This document shows positions 44,339 through 56,250 of a DNA stretch of 64,000 nucleotides, piece by piece. Numbering within the stretch: position 1 is the stretch's first letter; every line of letters begins with the position of its first letter. The notes below the pieces were generated by a model. That model had not been told where the DNA came from. It made no database searches and worked only from the letters and a program-made list of their open reading frames with translations. The DNA is from Nicotiana tabacum (lineage: Eukaryota > Streptophyta > Magnoliopsida > Solanales > Solanaceae): positions 59,297,466 to 59,361,465 of the forward strand of contig NC_134082.1 of NCBI RefSeq assembly GCF_000715075.1. Direction: 5' to 3'. The position numbers were made by a program, and so were the translations under genes.

Positions 44339-45767
44339 TTCGCGAGAACCCTAATGTGAAAAACACGGAAAAATCTCTTTAATTAGATTCAGATATGAAA
44401 AAGGAAAAGGCAGATCACAGATTTATAATTCGCGCAACAATTTCAAAGAAAAAGATCAATTTAGACAAATTTCTTTTTCCTAGATATTGAGCGTAAGAGC
44501 CTGTTTGGATGGGCTTCAACTTTTAAGCACTTTTTAACGTTTGAAAGTGTTTGATAATCAAAAAAAGGCTTAAAAAAATTAAAATTTGCTTAAAAAAAGT
44601 CATATTGGCTTAAAAATCATATTGTTTTGACCAAAGATATTATATTCTTATCCCTTATAATTTTTCTTAATTCCGAAATTATCCCTCAATAGAAAACCTA
44701 AAACATTCGGTCTCTTTCTTTTCTCCATTCTTGTTGCAGCCTCTTCTTCCTCTTCTTTCATAACATTCCCCAACTTCAGCTTCAATTTTGAAAGCCTCTT
44801 CAGTCCACGTAAGTTTAATCTTATTGTTGAATTTCAATTCCTAGTGTGTTTTCAAACTTTTGGAATTATGAACATCATAAACAAGTCTTGGTATTAATTT
44901 TTACCCATTAAAATTGAATACTACTATGATTTGTTTTTGGGATGTACAAAATCTTTTCCTATTTTTTGCTCAAGGATTATTACTTTCACCCCAATGAGAT
45001 GTCTCGCTAAATGCTCAAGGATTTTAATTTTGTTTCTGTACTTTCATTTGCTGCCTACTTCTTTTGTTAAATAATAAATTGCAATGTGCTTGAACTAGAG
45101 TTTAGGAATGTGCTAAATAGAAAATTGATGACATCATAAGATCTCCACTCTTTACGAAGAAAGAAAAAAAAGGTTTAGGATGACAATAAAGAAATAAGAA
45201 TATATATAAGATAAATTGAAGTGTCATACTTGTCAGAAAGTTCATGACTGTAAATAAGTATCGTTCTTGCTGAAGCCCTTAATTGTGGGAGATCGTTGTA
45301 ATACTGGAAGCCAGAGGATAGCTTTTTGTACTGGAATAAGCTAGTTCAAAGTAGTATTATTTAACTTACACCTACATAAATATGTAGCTGTATTTAAAAG
45401 AAACTTGACATGTATCACATTCTAGCTAAGTTTTGCGTTGCCTTCTTTAGTTCATCAGATTCTGCTTTTGGAATGAATGTAATCAAATATTTACTTGTTT
45501 GTTTAGTTCTTATCAGAGCCATCATAAACAAGGCTATTGGCCTAATTTCTCAAATATAACATAAACCAAACATAATATTTCATTAATAAAGAAGGACAAG
45601 TGGCCATCTTTGCTTGAGAGCTGCGAATAATTCCTTCACGGAGCCTCAAAGCAAACACCTAAAGACATTCTTTCTGTCAAGCACAAGGCTATTTTAGGCT
45701 CTCTTTATGCAACTTCAGTTTTAGCTTCTTGGTTGTTCTGCTTTCTTCGGATTATTTACATTCAATC

Positions 45768-46765
45768 ATGCCGGACAATGCTAAGTAGGACGATGATACA
45801 CATATTATATTTTTTGAGTTGTGTGAGCAAGAGGTTAGAAAAGGAAATAGACCAAATACTTACTTAAATAAAGATGGGTGGAAAAGTATTATTGACGAGT
45901 TCTGTAAGAAGACGAGAAAAGACTATGATTAAAAAAATTATTGGGATTACATGAAAGGCGAATGGACACTTTTTAAGCAGTTGATGAGAGGGGAGACAGG
46001 TTTAGGATGCGATGCCACAAAAAATATGATTATAGCAGATGATGATTAGTGAGAGCTAAAAATTAAGGTACATCTCTCATATTATTAGATGTGTAATTCT
46101 TATTTTTGTCATTGTTAATTTTATCAGTTTGATTAAAGTAGTTTTGATTTTCTCTTTTTACCGGAGAATGCAAAATATAAGAAATTTAGGAACAAAGATC
46201 TTTCGCTCATATGGTTTCGCTACGATGCACTGTTTGCTGATGTTGTTGCCACAGGAGAAAGAGCACATGCAGCAAATCAAGAACAATCGTCCGGCATTGG
46301 ACTTAATCTTGATGAAGAAGGAATAAATGTTATTGATGATTGTGACAAAGAACACTTTACTCATCTTAATGATGAAATGAGCGATGAAAGTGATGATCTA
46401 CAGAATATAAATTCTGTTATGTTTCCAGAGTCATCATTAAAAAGACAAAAATCAACTGATGGTGTTAGCACTAGTAGCCAAGTAAGAAAGAGTAAGAAAA
46501 AATAGCTACAACATTAATAAAAGAGGATGTACACTCTCTCATAGATTTTATGTCTAGCAAAAGCACTGCTACATCTCCTGCAGTTGATGAGGCATCCATC
46601 GAGAAGTGTATTGGCATGTTGGAACAAATTCCTAATATTCTAGCTATGAGTGAAATTTACAGTTTTACTATGAATATGTTCCGCGAGAAAAATAACCGGC
46701 AGATATTTTTGGGATGCCAACTGATGAAGCTTGCAAGTCTTGGTTGGAGTTTAATTATCGATTGA
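45768..46765 (+). pseudogene. Myb/SANT-like protein remnant (Harbinger accessory protein type)
   Basis: Starts MPDNAK and stops at once. It continues FFELCEQEVRKGNRPNTYLN, KDGWKSIIDEFCKKTRKDY, KNYWDYMKGEWTLFKQLM and GWDATKN-like GCDATKN, the trihelix-like domain of plant L10-interacting MYB and Harbinger accessory proteins. A second block near 46330 (EHFTHLNDEMSDESDD, SSLKRQKSTDGVS) and a third near 46630-46760 (IPNILAMSEIYSFTMNMFRE, then LEFNYRL in another frame) match the usual C-terminal part. Multiple stops and frame shifts occur. In intact elements this protein assists the transposase in nuclear import and DNA binding. Confidence 0.65.
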
Positions 46766-46769
46766 TACA

Positions 46770-46935
46770 AGAATTTTTTTAACATTCGGGAGAAACAATT
46801 CATTGACACTTTCATAATGTTTTAAAGGCCATTTGTGAGCTTGCAATAGACATAATTAGACCACATCCAAATTATAATGATGGCGCAGGAGCTCATAAGT
46901 CATGTAATGGTTGATATCTCCCTTTCTTTAGAGTA
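46770..46935 (+). pseudogene. Start of a PIF/Harbinger transposase remnant
   Basis: Frame pieces HSGETIH, HFHNVLKAICELAIDIIRPH and NYNDGAGAHKS resemble the N-terminal HSGETISRHF...VLKA block of plant Harbinger transposases. The DDE catalytic region is absent, cut off by the LTR at 46992. It follows the Myb-like remnant with almost no spacer. Confidence 0.5.
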
Positions 46936-47749
46936 AGAAATATTTTTGCATAATTATTTTTTATTAAACTTATAATTTAACTTTTATAAGTTATAACAAC
47001 CCGACTGGTCGTTTTGAGCTCTAGCGCGTTGTTCAGCAGTTTGAGGCCATGAGCAGTTTCACTTCAGGTATTATGACTTGTACGCGTAGTCGAAATCGAA
47101 TTTTGGGAAGTTCGGAGTTGAATTGGAAAGAAAATTCTCATTTCGAAAGCTTTAAGTTGGAAGAATTGACTAAGATTGGATTTTTGAGTAGACGACCTTA
47201 GAATCGGGATTTGAAGGTCCAACAGGTTTGCATGATAATTTTGGACTTGGGTGTATGTCCAGATCGGGTTTTGGATGACCTGGGAACGTTCAGCGCTTAT
47301 TGTGGAAGTTAACATTTTTGGAAAAATTTCATAAATTTAGGTTGAAGTGCATATCAGTGTTATCGATATCTGTTTAGAATTCCGAGCCTTGGAATAGCTC
47401 CGTATGGTAATTCTGGTATTGGAGGCGTGTCCGGAAGTGAATTCGGAGGTTCGTAAGACATTTTGGAGTCATTTGGCTAAAGTTAGAAATTTGAAGGTTT
47501 TTGAGAAGTTTGACCGGAAGTGGACTTTTTGATATCAAGGTCAGATTCTGATTCCGGATATTGGAGTAGGTCCGTAATGTCGAATATGACTTGTGTGCAA
47601 AATTTGAGGTTAATCGGACGAGATTTGATAGGTTTCGGCATCGAATGTTGAAGTTCTAAAGTTCATAAAGCTCGAATTAGTTGTGATTCGTTATTTTTCG
47701 GTGTGGTTTGATGTGATTTGAGGCCACGAGTATATCCGTGTTATGTTAT

Positions 47750-47754
47750 GTGAC
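47750..47754 (+). repeat. Target-site duplication, left (GTGAC)
   Basis: GTGAC immediately before the TGTAAGCACG start of the nested LTR, matched by 51522-51526. Confidence 0.85.
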
Positions 47755-50700
47755 TGTAAGCACGTGATTTTTGCCCTATATGAGAATTACTCCCAAAAAA
47801 TTCAAAATAAAATGATTTTCCTTGGTGTGCAATTTTGAGTATTTTTGTGACATTTTTGGATGATTATTGTATTTTTCCTTGCATGTTTATTTATTAAATT
47901 AATAGAAAATACAAAAATATGTCGCATTTTGCATGTAGGATTTAATTCTACAATTTGTTAGTAATTAAGTTTGTTTACAAAAAATGAAAATTACAAAAAT
48001 AGGCATCTTTTGCATTTTTAGCATTTAATGTCCAATTGTACAATTTTATGCTTAATTATTACTTAATTGTGCGTTAATTGTTATTGGGAGTTAATTTGCG
48101 CTTTTATAACTTAATTTAGTTCTTAATAATAATTTAAGTACTTTTATAATTTAGTTTTAGAAAAAGAAAAGAAGAAAAGAGAATAAAAATACAAAGAAAA
48201 ATCGGATTGGGCCACTTCTTCAAATTTCAACCCCAGGCCCAAACAATTGTCCAACCTTCCCCATGACCCGGTCCACTTCAAACCGGGTCGACCCGGTCCG
48301 CCCCATTATTCCCAAAATGACCTAACCCTTCATATTCTTCATTTTTCATTTTTCCAAAAAAACCCTAAAAACATAAAAATACCATCCGCCCCCTTCCCTA
48401 TCTTCTCCTTCTCCTTCACCTCTGCAAGACCAGCTCCAATGGCTGCCCAGCAACCATCCTCCAAACAGACCCCTCACGTCTTCATTTTCTCCGCCCAAAC
48501 GACCACCACCACGATAGTCTATCGCCCCACGGACTGCCCGCTGCCTCCGCCTTCTTCGAACCATCGACGACCCTCCCATTTCGCTTCATTTCACGTCGCA
48601 ACACCTGCACACACAACCATGGCTGCCTCCATCGCCTCCAACTTGAACCCATTAGCAAGCAGCTCAAGCCGTTTCTGCCTTGGACGATCTCAAACCAGCC
48701 CCAAGCAGTCATGAAGTTCCAGCTGCTTCTGCCTTCTGCCAGCAGCCCGCGTCGTCGTCACGTCCAAACGACCAGACGCTCCTGCTTCTGCTTGCCGCGT
48801 ATCCTTCACGTACATGGCTGCTGCTATTTCTGCTTTCATCTTCTCCGTTCAAACAATCAAACAACCTGCTGCGTCGTCCATGGTTGACCTAGACGCTTCT
48901 GCTTCGCTACGTCCAAACACACCTTGTTTTGCTGCGTTGTTGCTGCCCACGAGCAGCTTATTTTGTTTCAGCTATGCTGCTGCCACCATTTCGTTTGGTC
49001 GAGTTTTAGTCGAGGTCGTCGAGCGTCATTTTGAGTTCGTCAAGTTTAAAAGGAAGGTGAGTTCGTCGTTGAGTTCAAGATCCGTTAGGGCAGTCTTGGT
49101 GCGACAATCGTGTCCGGATAGATTTATTCCCATTCGAGTTCTTTGTCGTTTCGATCCGGTTAGTAGATTTTGAGTTTTATTTTTTGTCCGTATTTCGTTT
49201 TGATATTTCTCGAATCTAAAATCGTTAGATATTTGATTTTTTTTGTTTTGTTCATGTTCATGTGTTTTGTTGAATTAATTTTCAGATTTCAAATGGAAAT
49301 TTAATTAGTTGTTTTTCATGTTTATTTCATGTTTGTTTTATTGTTTAAGTAAAAATTTGTTAGTTTAATGTTTGTTAAATTCAAATTGAAATTTAATTGA
49401 TTATTTCTTCAATTTGTTTCATGTTTTATGTATTTTCCAGAAATTATTAATGTTGTTTGAATCATTTAATCCGTCATGTTTGTTGTTTAAAAATAGATTT
49501 AGTTCATGTTCATCTTTGTTTGAAGTTCATTTTTAATCCAGTAATTTAATGTAAGTTTGTGTTTTTGATTTGTTGATTTAGTTTGAATCATGTATTTTGT
49601 TGTTAATATTGTTGTTTCCTTGCTCATCCATTTTTGGTCTAAGTTAACCAGGATTGGTTCCCGATATGGTTAATTTATTTCCATTGATTTGGAGTTGTGT
49701 TTTTCATCTGTGTTCATATGATTTGTTGTTGAAGATTGTTGAGAAATTGGTCATATTGGCTATATTTTGGTTAAGTTTGATTAATTGGTTGTTTAGAGCT
49801 GATGGGGGTAGTTTGGTAAATTGCAGTGCGTTCGAGGGTAAAATGGTAATTTCAATAAGGTCGGAGGGGTAATTTGGGAATTGAACATTATTGTAATTCT
49901 TTATGTTAAGCATGGGGGACAAAATATAATGGGGTGTGAGTGATATAGTTGTTTAACATAATGGGGGACAAGACATAATGTAGTGGGGGAATATTGTATT
50001 TGTTTATGTTAGGCATGGGGGACAAATGGTAATGGGTTGGGGTTGATGTATTTATTTAATGTAGTAGGGGACAAAACATGCCATGAGGGAATATTTGGGG
50101 TTGGGGATTCAAGACTAGGGTCTTGTTATAAATAGAGTCATTTGACACATTCTTAAGGGACTTGACTGGACTTGAATAAAAATGAAAGAGAACTAAGACT
50201 TGAAAGGAAAAAACTTAGACTAAAACTTTGAAAGATTTTTGAGGATTATTTTGAGAGAGGAACACATTCTGAAAATTTGAAGAGAGTGTGATAGAGTTTA
50301 AAAAGAGAAAACAAAAACAAAGTGAGAAACGAGTTTAGTTTCGGGTTTTAATAAACGCGTGGTTTGTTGCTGTTTAGTTGGGTTACAAACTTTGGGTTTG
50401 TTCTATTTGAGTTGTTCGGTTTTTCTTCAAAGTTTTCTGGGCCTTGAATCTGATTCGAATTGCTGCTGTTGGGTTGCTGTTGTTGCTGTGTATTTACACT
50501 ACTGCTGCTTCTACTGATCTTCATCTTCTTTCCTTGCTTTCCAAATACCAGGTACACAAACTGATACACTGATTCATCTTGTAAGCCACTCGAAGCATGA
50601 ATGCAAAAAATGAGAAAGATTTGAAGTTGTAATTTAATGTAGCCTTTTCTTTCTTTTCTGTCTGTATGTAGAATATTCTATGTGTTGCCGTGCAAACTCC

Positions 50701-51521
50701 TTAAACAACTCACTTTTGGAACTTAACCATAATAACTCGAAAGTATGTAAATAAAGTAGGACCTTATCTTCATTTATTTTAGAAAACAAAAAAAAAATAG
50801 AAAATGTAGTCGTGCTAAGATTACCCTTTTAAAAAAATAATGAGACGAGCCTCGCCAAATAAAAATGCAAATTGCGGGGCCCTCAATAATTGATCATAAT
50901 AAATACTTAGAATTTGGGATGGACTGTTTAGTGAATTTCACTGCCTTCCCCGAAGATAATAACGCGTTAGACTCTTTAGGTGCGACTCAATTAAATTACA
51001 TTCTTAAATTCGGGTGCGCATTTATGTGACCCAAATTCAAATCTCAACGGAGTCGAAATGTGTTAACAACTACGGGTGCATTGATTGTGACGTGGTTCGA
51101 GATGCATTTTCACGACGTTGCAATTCTATAAAAATAAATGATAATAATAAAAGCGGTTTTAAATTCAATAAAAGCACATAAGTCACAACATGTATTTAAA
51201 TCAGATATTTAGCCATTATAACAATTTAAGCGACCGTGCTAGAACCACGGGATTCGAGGGTGCCTAACACCTTCCCTCGGGTCAACAGAATTCCTTACTT
51301 AGAATTTCTGGTTCGCAGACTTCATTTGGAAAAGTCAAAAATTTCCTCGATTTGGGATTCAAGATAAACCGGTGACTTGGGACACCAAAAGCCAAACCTT
51401 TCCCAAGTGGCGACTCTGAATTAAATAAATAATCCCATTTCGAATATTGTCACTTAAATTGGAAAAACTCCCCTCGCGCATTCTACCCTTCGGGGTAGGC
51501 GCGCAAAAAGAAGGTGTGACA
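47755..51521 (+). mobile_element. Solo LTR (Ogre/Tat-like) nested in gypsy LTR 2
   Basis: 3.77 kb from TGTAAGCACGTG to GGTGTGACA with a 5-bp GTGAC duplication on both sides and no internal region. The 3' part has GGGTGCCTAACACCTTCCC and AGTGGCGACTCTG, as in the other Ogre-like LTRs here, so it is of the same broad lineage but a different family. Its mid part (48240-49170) contains Pro/Ser/Thr-rich open frames on both strands. These are compositional and not genes. Recombination between the two LTRs of one insertion is the usual origin. Confidence 0.85.
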
Positions 51522-51526
51522 GTGAC
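51522..51526 (+). repeat. Target-site duplication, right (GTGAC)
   Basis: Second copy of GTGAC, directly after the TGACA end of the solo LTR. Confidence 0.85.
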
Positions 51527-51624
51527 TGGTTGGTGTGATTGGACGGGGTCCTCGGAGCCTCGGGTGTGTTTCGGGGTAGTTTCAGACCAAATTGGGATGA
51601 ATTGCTGTTGCTGCTATCTGGTGT

Positions 51625-51945
51625 CCTTCTTCGCAAATGCGAAGAGAGTCCCGCGTTTGCGAAGAGGAATTGAGGCTGATGGAATTTGGCCTTCGCGAAC
51701 GCGGGGAAATAGACGCGAACGTGAGGATGGTCTGGGCAGGCTTTCGCGAACGCGACACAGGAGCCGTGAACGCATAAGAGGAAGAGTATGCGGGGCCTGG
51801 TGCGGTTGGCCTTCGTGAACGCAGCTGCAGGAATGCAAACGCAAAGGCGGTGGTGGTCAAAGGTCCGCGAACGCGTAGAGGAATTTTTGAAGGATGCATT
51901 TTTAGCGTTCGCGATCACGAAGGTATTCCCGCGATCGTGAAGAAG
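51625..51945 (+). repeat. Cluster of CpG-rich palindromic words in LTR 2
   Basis: About ten imperfect copies of short dyads such as TTCGCAAATGCGAA, TTCGCGAACGCG and GCGATCGTGAAG, spaced 20-40 bp, in otherwise non-palindromic sequence. A comparable cluster lies in LTR 3; I do not see it in LTR 1. Confidence 0.75.
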
Positions 51946-52807
51946 GGTCGTCTAGGCAGTGTCTTTTAAAAAATGGGGTCTGGGCTCATTTCAACCCCAT
52001 ATCTTCCATTGGGGGGGGGGCAACTTTGGAGTGCCATTTTCATCACCAAGTATGAGGTAAGTGGTTTCTACTAGTTCTGAGTTAAATACTTGGATTATAT
52101 ATGGATATGGGCATGGAAATTAGTAGAAAATGTGAGGTTTTGGTAGAAAACCTAGAATTTTGTATTCTGGGATTTAGACCATGAAATTGGACGTAAAGTT
52201 GGGAAGAAACTATATATTTGAGTTCGTGAGGTTATCGGTAAAATTTATCTTCTCAAAATTTCGGAATCCGGGCACGTGGGCCTAAGGGTGATTTTTATCG
52301 ACTTTTCAATTGGGGTTAGAAATTGTTATAAATTGAATTGTTATGAGTATGTGAGCATATATTAATGGGTTTGTATAATTATTAGCTAGCTTTGAAGCGT
52401 TGAACATCGGTTTAAGTCATCGTAAGAGCTTGGAAGTCGGTAATGGAACGTCGGAGCGAGGTAAGTCTCCTTTCTAACCTTGTAAGAGGGAATTATCCCC
52501 ATAGGTGAAGTAATTAAATATGTGCTCCTATTTGTGGGGGCTACGCACACACAAGGTGATGAGAGTCCGTGCGTAGCTACTATTATGCTTAAGTCTGGGT
52601 AGTCTAGGACGCAAAAGTATGCTATACTTGTGATATTTGTAACCCTATTGTCGATTTAAAATGCTTAATCATATCGAACTTGGTAAATGAATTTCTAAAA
52701 GGGTTAAACATCATTTTCTTGACCGTTAAAAAGAGAAGTTGCCATTTCTTTGGGTAATTGTTTCCCTGATGAATTCTTGCTTAACTGTTTGAATGTATTA
52801 GCCTATG

Positions 52808-52930
52808 TGTAACTGCATCGCATGTATGATTCGCGAGCGGGGTACTTCTTTATTTATATTTGACCACGTCGCATATATGATTCGCGAGCGGGGTAATAGA
52901 TGCATCTATGGTTCGCACCATTCGACCCTA
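52808..52930 (+). repeat. Short tandem array inside LTR 2
   Basis: Two good copies and one partial copy of a unit centred on ATGATTCGCGAGCGGGGTA, about 55 bp apart. Confidence 0.7.
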
Positions 52931-53700
52931 TACACGAGGTGACGAGAGTCCGTACGACCTCGGCATGATTTGCGCATGACTTGCTTAATTATTTTTGGAA
53001 TTATTGATAATTGATGTGTCCTCGTTGGCCGGGGATGTAAATTATTAAAATATGAAAATAAGTTTGAAGATTTCTATCAACAAAAGAATTGTTTACTTGC
53101 TTCATGATTATTGAGTTTGCAGTCGCCTTATAAAATTCATAATTTTTCACATTATTGGTATTATATTATTGGACCACTAGTAAGTGTCGAAGTCGACCTC
53201 TCGTCACTATTTCTTCGAGGTTAGACTGGATACTTACTGGGTACGCGTTATTTTCGTACACATACTACACTTATTGTGCATTTTTATTGCACAGGCACAT
53301 GTGTGTCTAGTGGCCTCGTTGGGCAGCGGCATGATTGATACGGAAACATAGGTGAGTTGTATCCCTCGAGACGACCCGTAGCCAGGAGAGTCTCTTTCAA
53401 AGTATTGTATTTTCTTTTCTGTCCAATTTGTATTCTGGACAATTATTGTATTATATTTTTTTTCCTAGAAATTGCTCATGTACTTGTGACACCGGATTCT
53501 GGGATGTATATGAGATTATTCAGTCTATTTGTTAAAGACATCATTATTTACTCAGGGAAGCTCATTATTTATTGTTTAATGTAAAGAAAAAATGATTTCA
53601 AAAATACTAAAATGAGAATTTAATTAACTTCATGGTGTTGACTTGCCTGACAGTGGTGTTCGGCGCCATCACGACCCTTAATGGATTATGGGTCGTGACA

Positions 53701-54060
53701 ACATAGTATTAGAGTACTAGGTTCACTTAGGTCTCATGGGTCATGAGAAAATCTAGTAGAGTCTTGCGGATCGGTACTAAGATGTCTGTACTTATCTTTG
53801 AGAGGCTACAGGGCTGTTAGGAGCACTTCCCTTCTTGATTCCTCATCGTGCGGTTCAATTCCTTTGAGGCTTATGTTTTTATTCCATTCCTATTCAATCT
53901 TATGCGACTTGAAGCGCTTGTTACCAATTGGAAATTGAGGAATTGTAATGGTACTACAGATGCGGTGCAGGATGTTTCTCCCTGCGTAGTTGTTTGGACT
54001 ATTGTTGTCGCCTTGCGGAAGGATATTTTGTCATTTCAGCTCAAGCATAACCAGTTCTTA
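53701..54060 (+). mobile_element. 5' internal stub of gypsy element 2
   Basis: A decayed primer site (ATAGTATTAGAG where TGGTATCAGAGC is expected), then GGTTCACTTAGGTCTCATGGG and GGATCGGTACTAAGATGTC, homologous to 56972-57050. No gag start is reached: the stub is interrupted at 54061 by the next LTR. Confidence 0.7.
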
Positions 54061-54784
54061 TGTGATGACCCTAAAGGTCATATCTTGTTTTAGAAATCAA
54101 AACTATGTTTCGAGGTTTGAAAACCTCTTTTTGTCTCATCTCGATTTGCGTGCGCAGTTCGGGTGCGTTTCCGGAAAGCCTTTATGTGAAATTTAAGAAA
54201 AATAATGAAATTGGCCTTTAAAATTGATTAAAGTTGATTTTGGTCAATATTCTTGGTAAATGGACCCAGACCCGTGATCCGACGCTCCCGTAGGGTCCTT
54301 AGTAAAATATAGGACTTGATCGTATGCTCGGAATCGAATTCCGAGGTCCCAAGCCCGAGAAAAGAATTATTAAAGAAAATTATTTGTTGGAAAACATAAA
54401 GGCTTTTAAAAGTGAAATGATGCATTTTCTTGAAGGTATTGGGCCCGTACCCTGGTTTCGGAGCCCGGTACAAGTTTAAAATAATAATTAAGTTGAATCT
54501 GTGAAATTTGGTAAGAATTGGAATTGGTTTGGTATAAATTAGATCTATATTTGAGAAAATGGAAAATTTGATGTCTTAAGGAATTTCATAAATTTGAGGT
54601 TTAATTCGTAGTTATTGATATTATTTTAATTATTTGATTATACGAGCAACTCCGTATGATATTTTTAGACTTGCGTGCATGTTTGGTTTGGAGCTCCGAG
54701 GGCTCGGATGAGTTTTGGATAGGCTACGGGGTGAATTGGACTTAGGAAAAATTATAGCTGGTATCTGGTATTTATGCTCAGGCC

Positions 54785-55022
54785 TCTGATCTCGCAATTG
54801 CGAGATCAGGCTTCGCAAATGCAAAGTTCTCAAGCTTGGGTAATGCGACCGAGGCGTCGCAAATACGAACCAAGCCTGGGCAGGCCCTCTTCGCAAATGT
54901 GAGCACTGGGTGGGAATCGCGAAGCCTGCCCATCGCAAATGCGATGTTTTCCTTCGCAATTGCGAAGATGACATGATTCAAAAGGGGTTCGCAATTGCAA
55001 ACCCTGGCCGCAAATTGCGACA
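54785..55022 (+). repeat. Cluster of TCGCAATTGCGA-type palindromes in LTR 3
   Basis: About ten dyads such as TCGCAATTGCGAGA, TCGCAAATGCGATG and TTCGCAATTGCGAAG within 240 bp, in the same relative position as the cluster of LTR 2 but with AATT or AAAT cores in place of GAAC. Confidence 0.8.
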
Positions 55023-55837
55023 TCTGAGACCTGCTAAATGAGATTTTAACGGGATTTCATCCATTTTTCAAACTCTTTCAAACCCTAAACTCTCTTGGGC
55101 AATTTTCCAAAGAAAGATTCTTCTCCAAATCATTAGTAAGTAATTTCTAACTTATTTTCTTCAATCTATAACCTCTTTTCACATGATTTCATCTCAAAAT
55201 CAAGGGTTTTCATGGGAAATTTGGTATAAGTTAGGATTTTCAAATTTTGGGGATTTGGACCTCAATCCGATTTCAAAACTAATTACATATTTGAGTTCGT
55301 GAGTGAATGAGTGATCGGGTTTTGGTTCGAACTTCGGGTTTTGAACAAGCGGGGCCCAGGGTCGATTTTTGACTTTTTGGGGAAATCAATGGGAAATCTA
55401 TTTTCATGCATTAGAATTGGTTTATTTAGCATATATTAATGTTATTAAGTACATTGTGACTAGATACAAGCGAATTGGAAGTGGAACCGAGGGGTAAAGC
55501 GGTAGTTGAGTCTTAATTTGTCCGTGGAATCGAGGTAAGTGTTTGGGCTAACCTTAGCTTGAGGGAATAAAAGTTGTGGTCAATTTTCTATGTGTTTGTA
55601 TTGAGTACGACGTATAGGTATGGTGACGAGTATCTATACGTTGGTGTCAAGTATGCCCGTGAGTCTTATATCATGATTGTTGTGACTCTATTATGTATCG
55701 ATCATGCTCAAATTGATGATTATTAATATTGAACAAAGCTTATAAAAGTTTCTTGGTAATTGATTATGGTTGAGAATTGGCACAAGTTGATTTTCTTTTT
55801 TGTAAAGTAATTGTTGAAAACGAGATTGGTTATAACT

Positions 55838-56250
55838 GAATCCCTTGCCGGGATGTTTTGTTGATATTGTTGATTCCCTTGCTGGGATGTTATTGTTGAT
55901 ATTGTTGATTCCCTTGTCGGGACATATTGTTTTCTATTGTTTGGGTGAGGAAGAGTGTAAAGCACGAAGCGTGATGCCATGTATTGTATTGTGAGAGAGT
56001 GTAAAGTACAAAGGGTGATGCCGTGCGCGATATTATGAGTGTTAATGCACGAAGGGTGATGTCGTGCCATGATTTGAGAGTTAATGCACGAAGGGTGATG
56101 CCGTGCCGATATTGTGAGGTATAATGCACAAAGGGTGATGCCGTGCCATGATTATGTGAGGTAATGTACGAAGGGTGATGCCGTGCCGTTTATGATGTTT
56201 CATATGGTGAGGACGAGAGTAAAAACACGAAGGGTGATGTCGTGCACGTG
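55838..56250 (+). repeat. Tandem arrays inside LTR 3
   Basis: First, three copies of a unit with TTGATTCCCTTGCTGGGATG. Then about seven copies of a 40-50 bp unit with GCACGAAGGGTGATGCCGTG. Units differ by a few substitutions. Confidence 0.85.

Larger units (their letters stand above)
44497..46991 (+). mobile_element. Degraded PIF/Harbinger-like DNA transposon, 3' end missing
   Basis: Starts GAGCCTGTTTGGATGGGC after a TAA triplet (44494-44496), which fits the 3-bp TAA/TTA target preference of this superfamily. Downstream are a Myb/SANT-like protein remnant and the beginning of a transposase. The right end is lost where the gypsy LTR begins at 46992. About 1.2 kb of leader (44640-45767) has no recognised gene. 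Confidence 0.6.
46992..53700 (+). mobile_element. Ty3/gypsy (Tekay-like) 5' LTR, element 2, split by a solo LTR
   Basis: It starts TATAACAACCCGACTGGTCG (46992; ideal start TG) and ends GGTCGTGACA at 53700. The LTR is in two parts, 46992-47754 and 51527-53700, together about 2.94 kb. After the split the sequence resumes with GATTGGACGGGGTCCTCGG, exactly where LTR 1 has TTCGGACGGGGTCCTCGG. It is followed by a decayed primer site. It contains a cluster of CpG palindromes and a short tandem array. Confidence 0.82.

Noticed and set aside
48247..49173. Pro/Ser/Thr-rich open reading frames on both strands
   Set aside because: They lie wholly within the solo LTR at 47755-51521. C-rich, CCG/CTG-rich composition keeps several frames open at once, no domain is recognisable, and LTRs of this lineage typically carry such a segment.
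53701..53712. Functional primer-binding site after LTR 2
   Set aside because: Several mismatches to TGGTATCAGAGC; position is right but the site is decayed, so it is described only as part of the stub.
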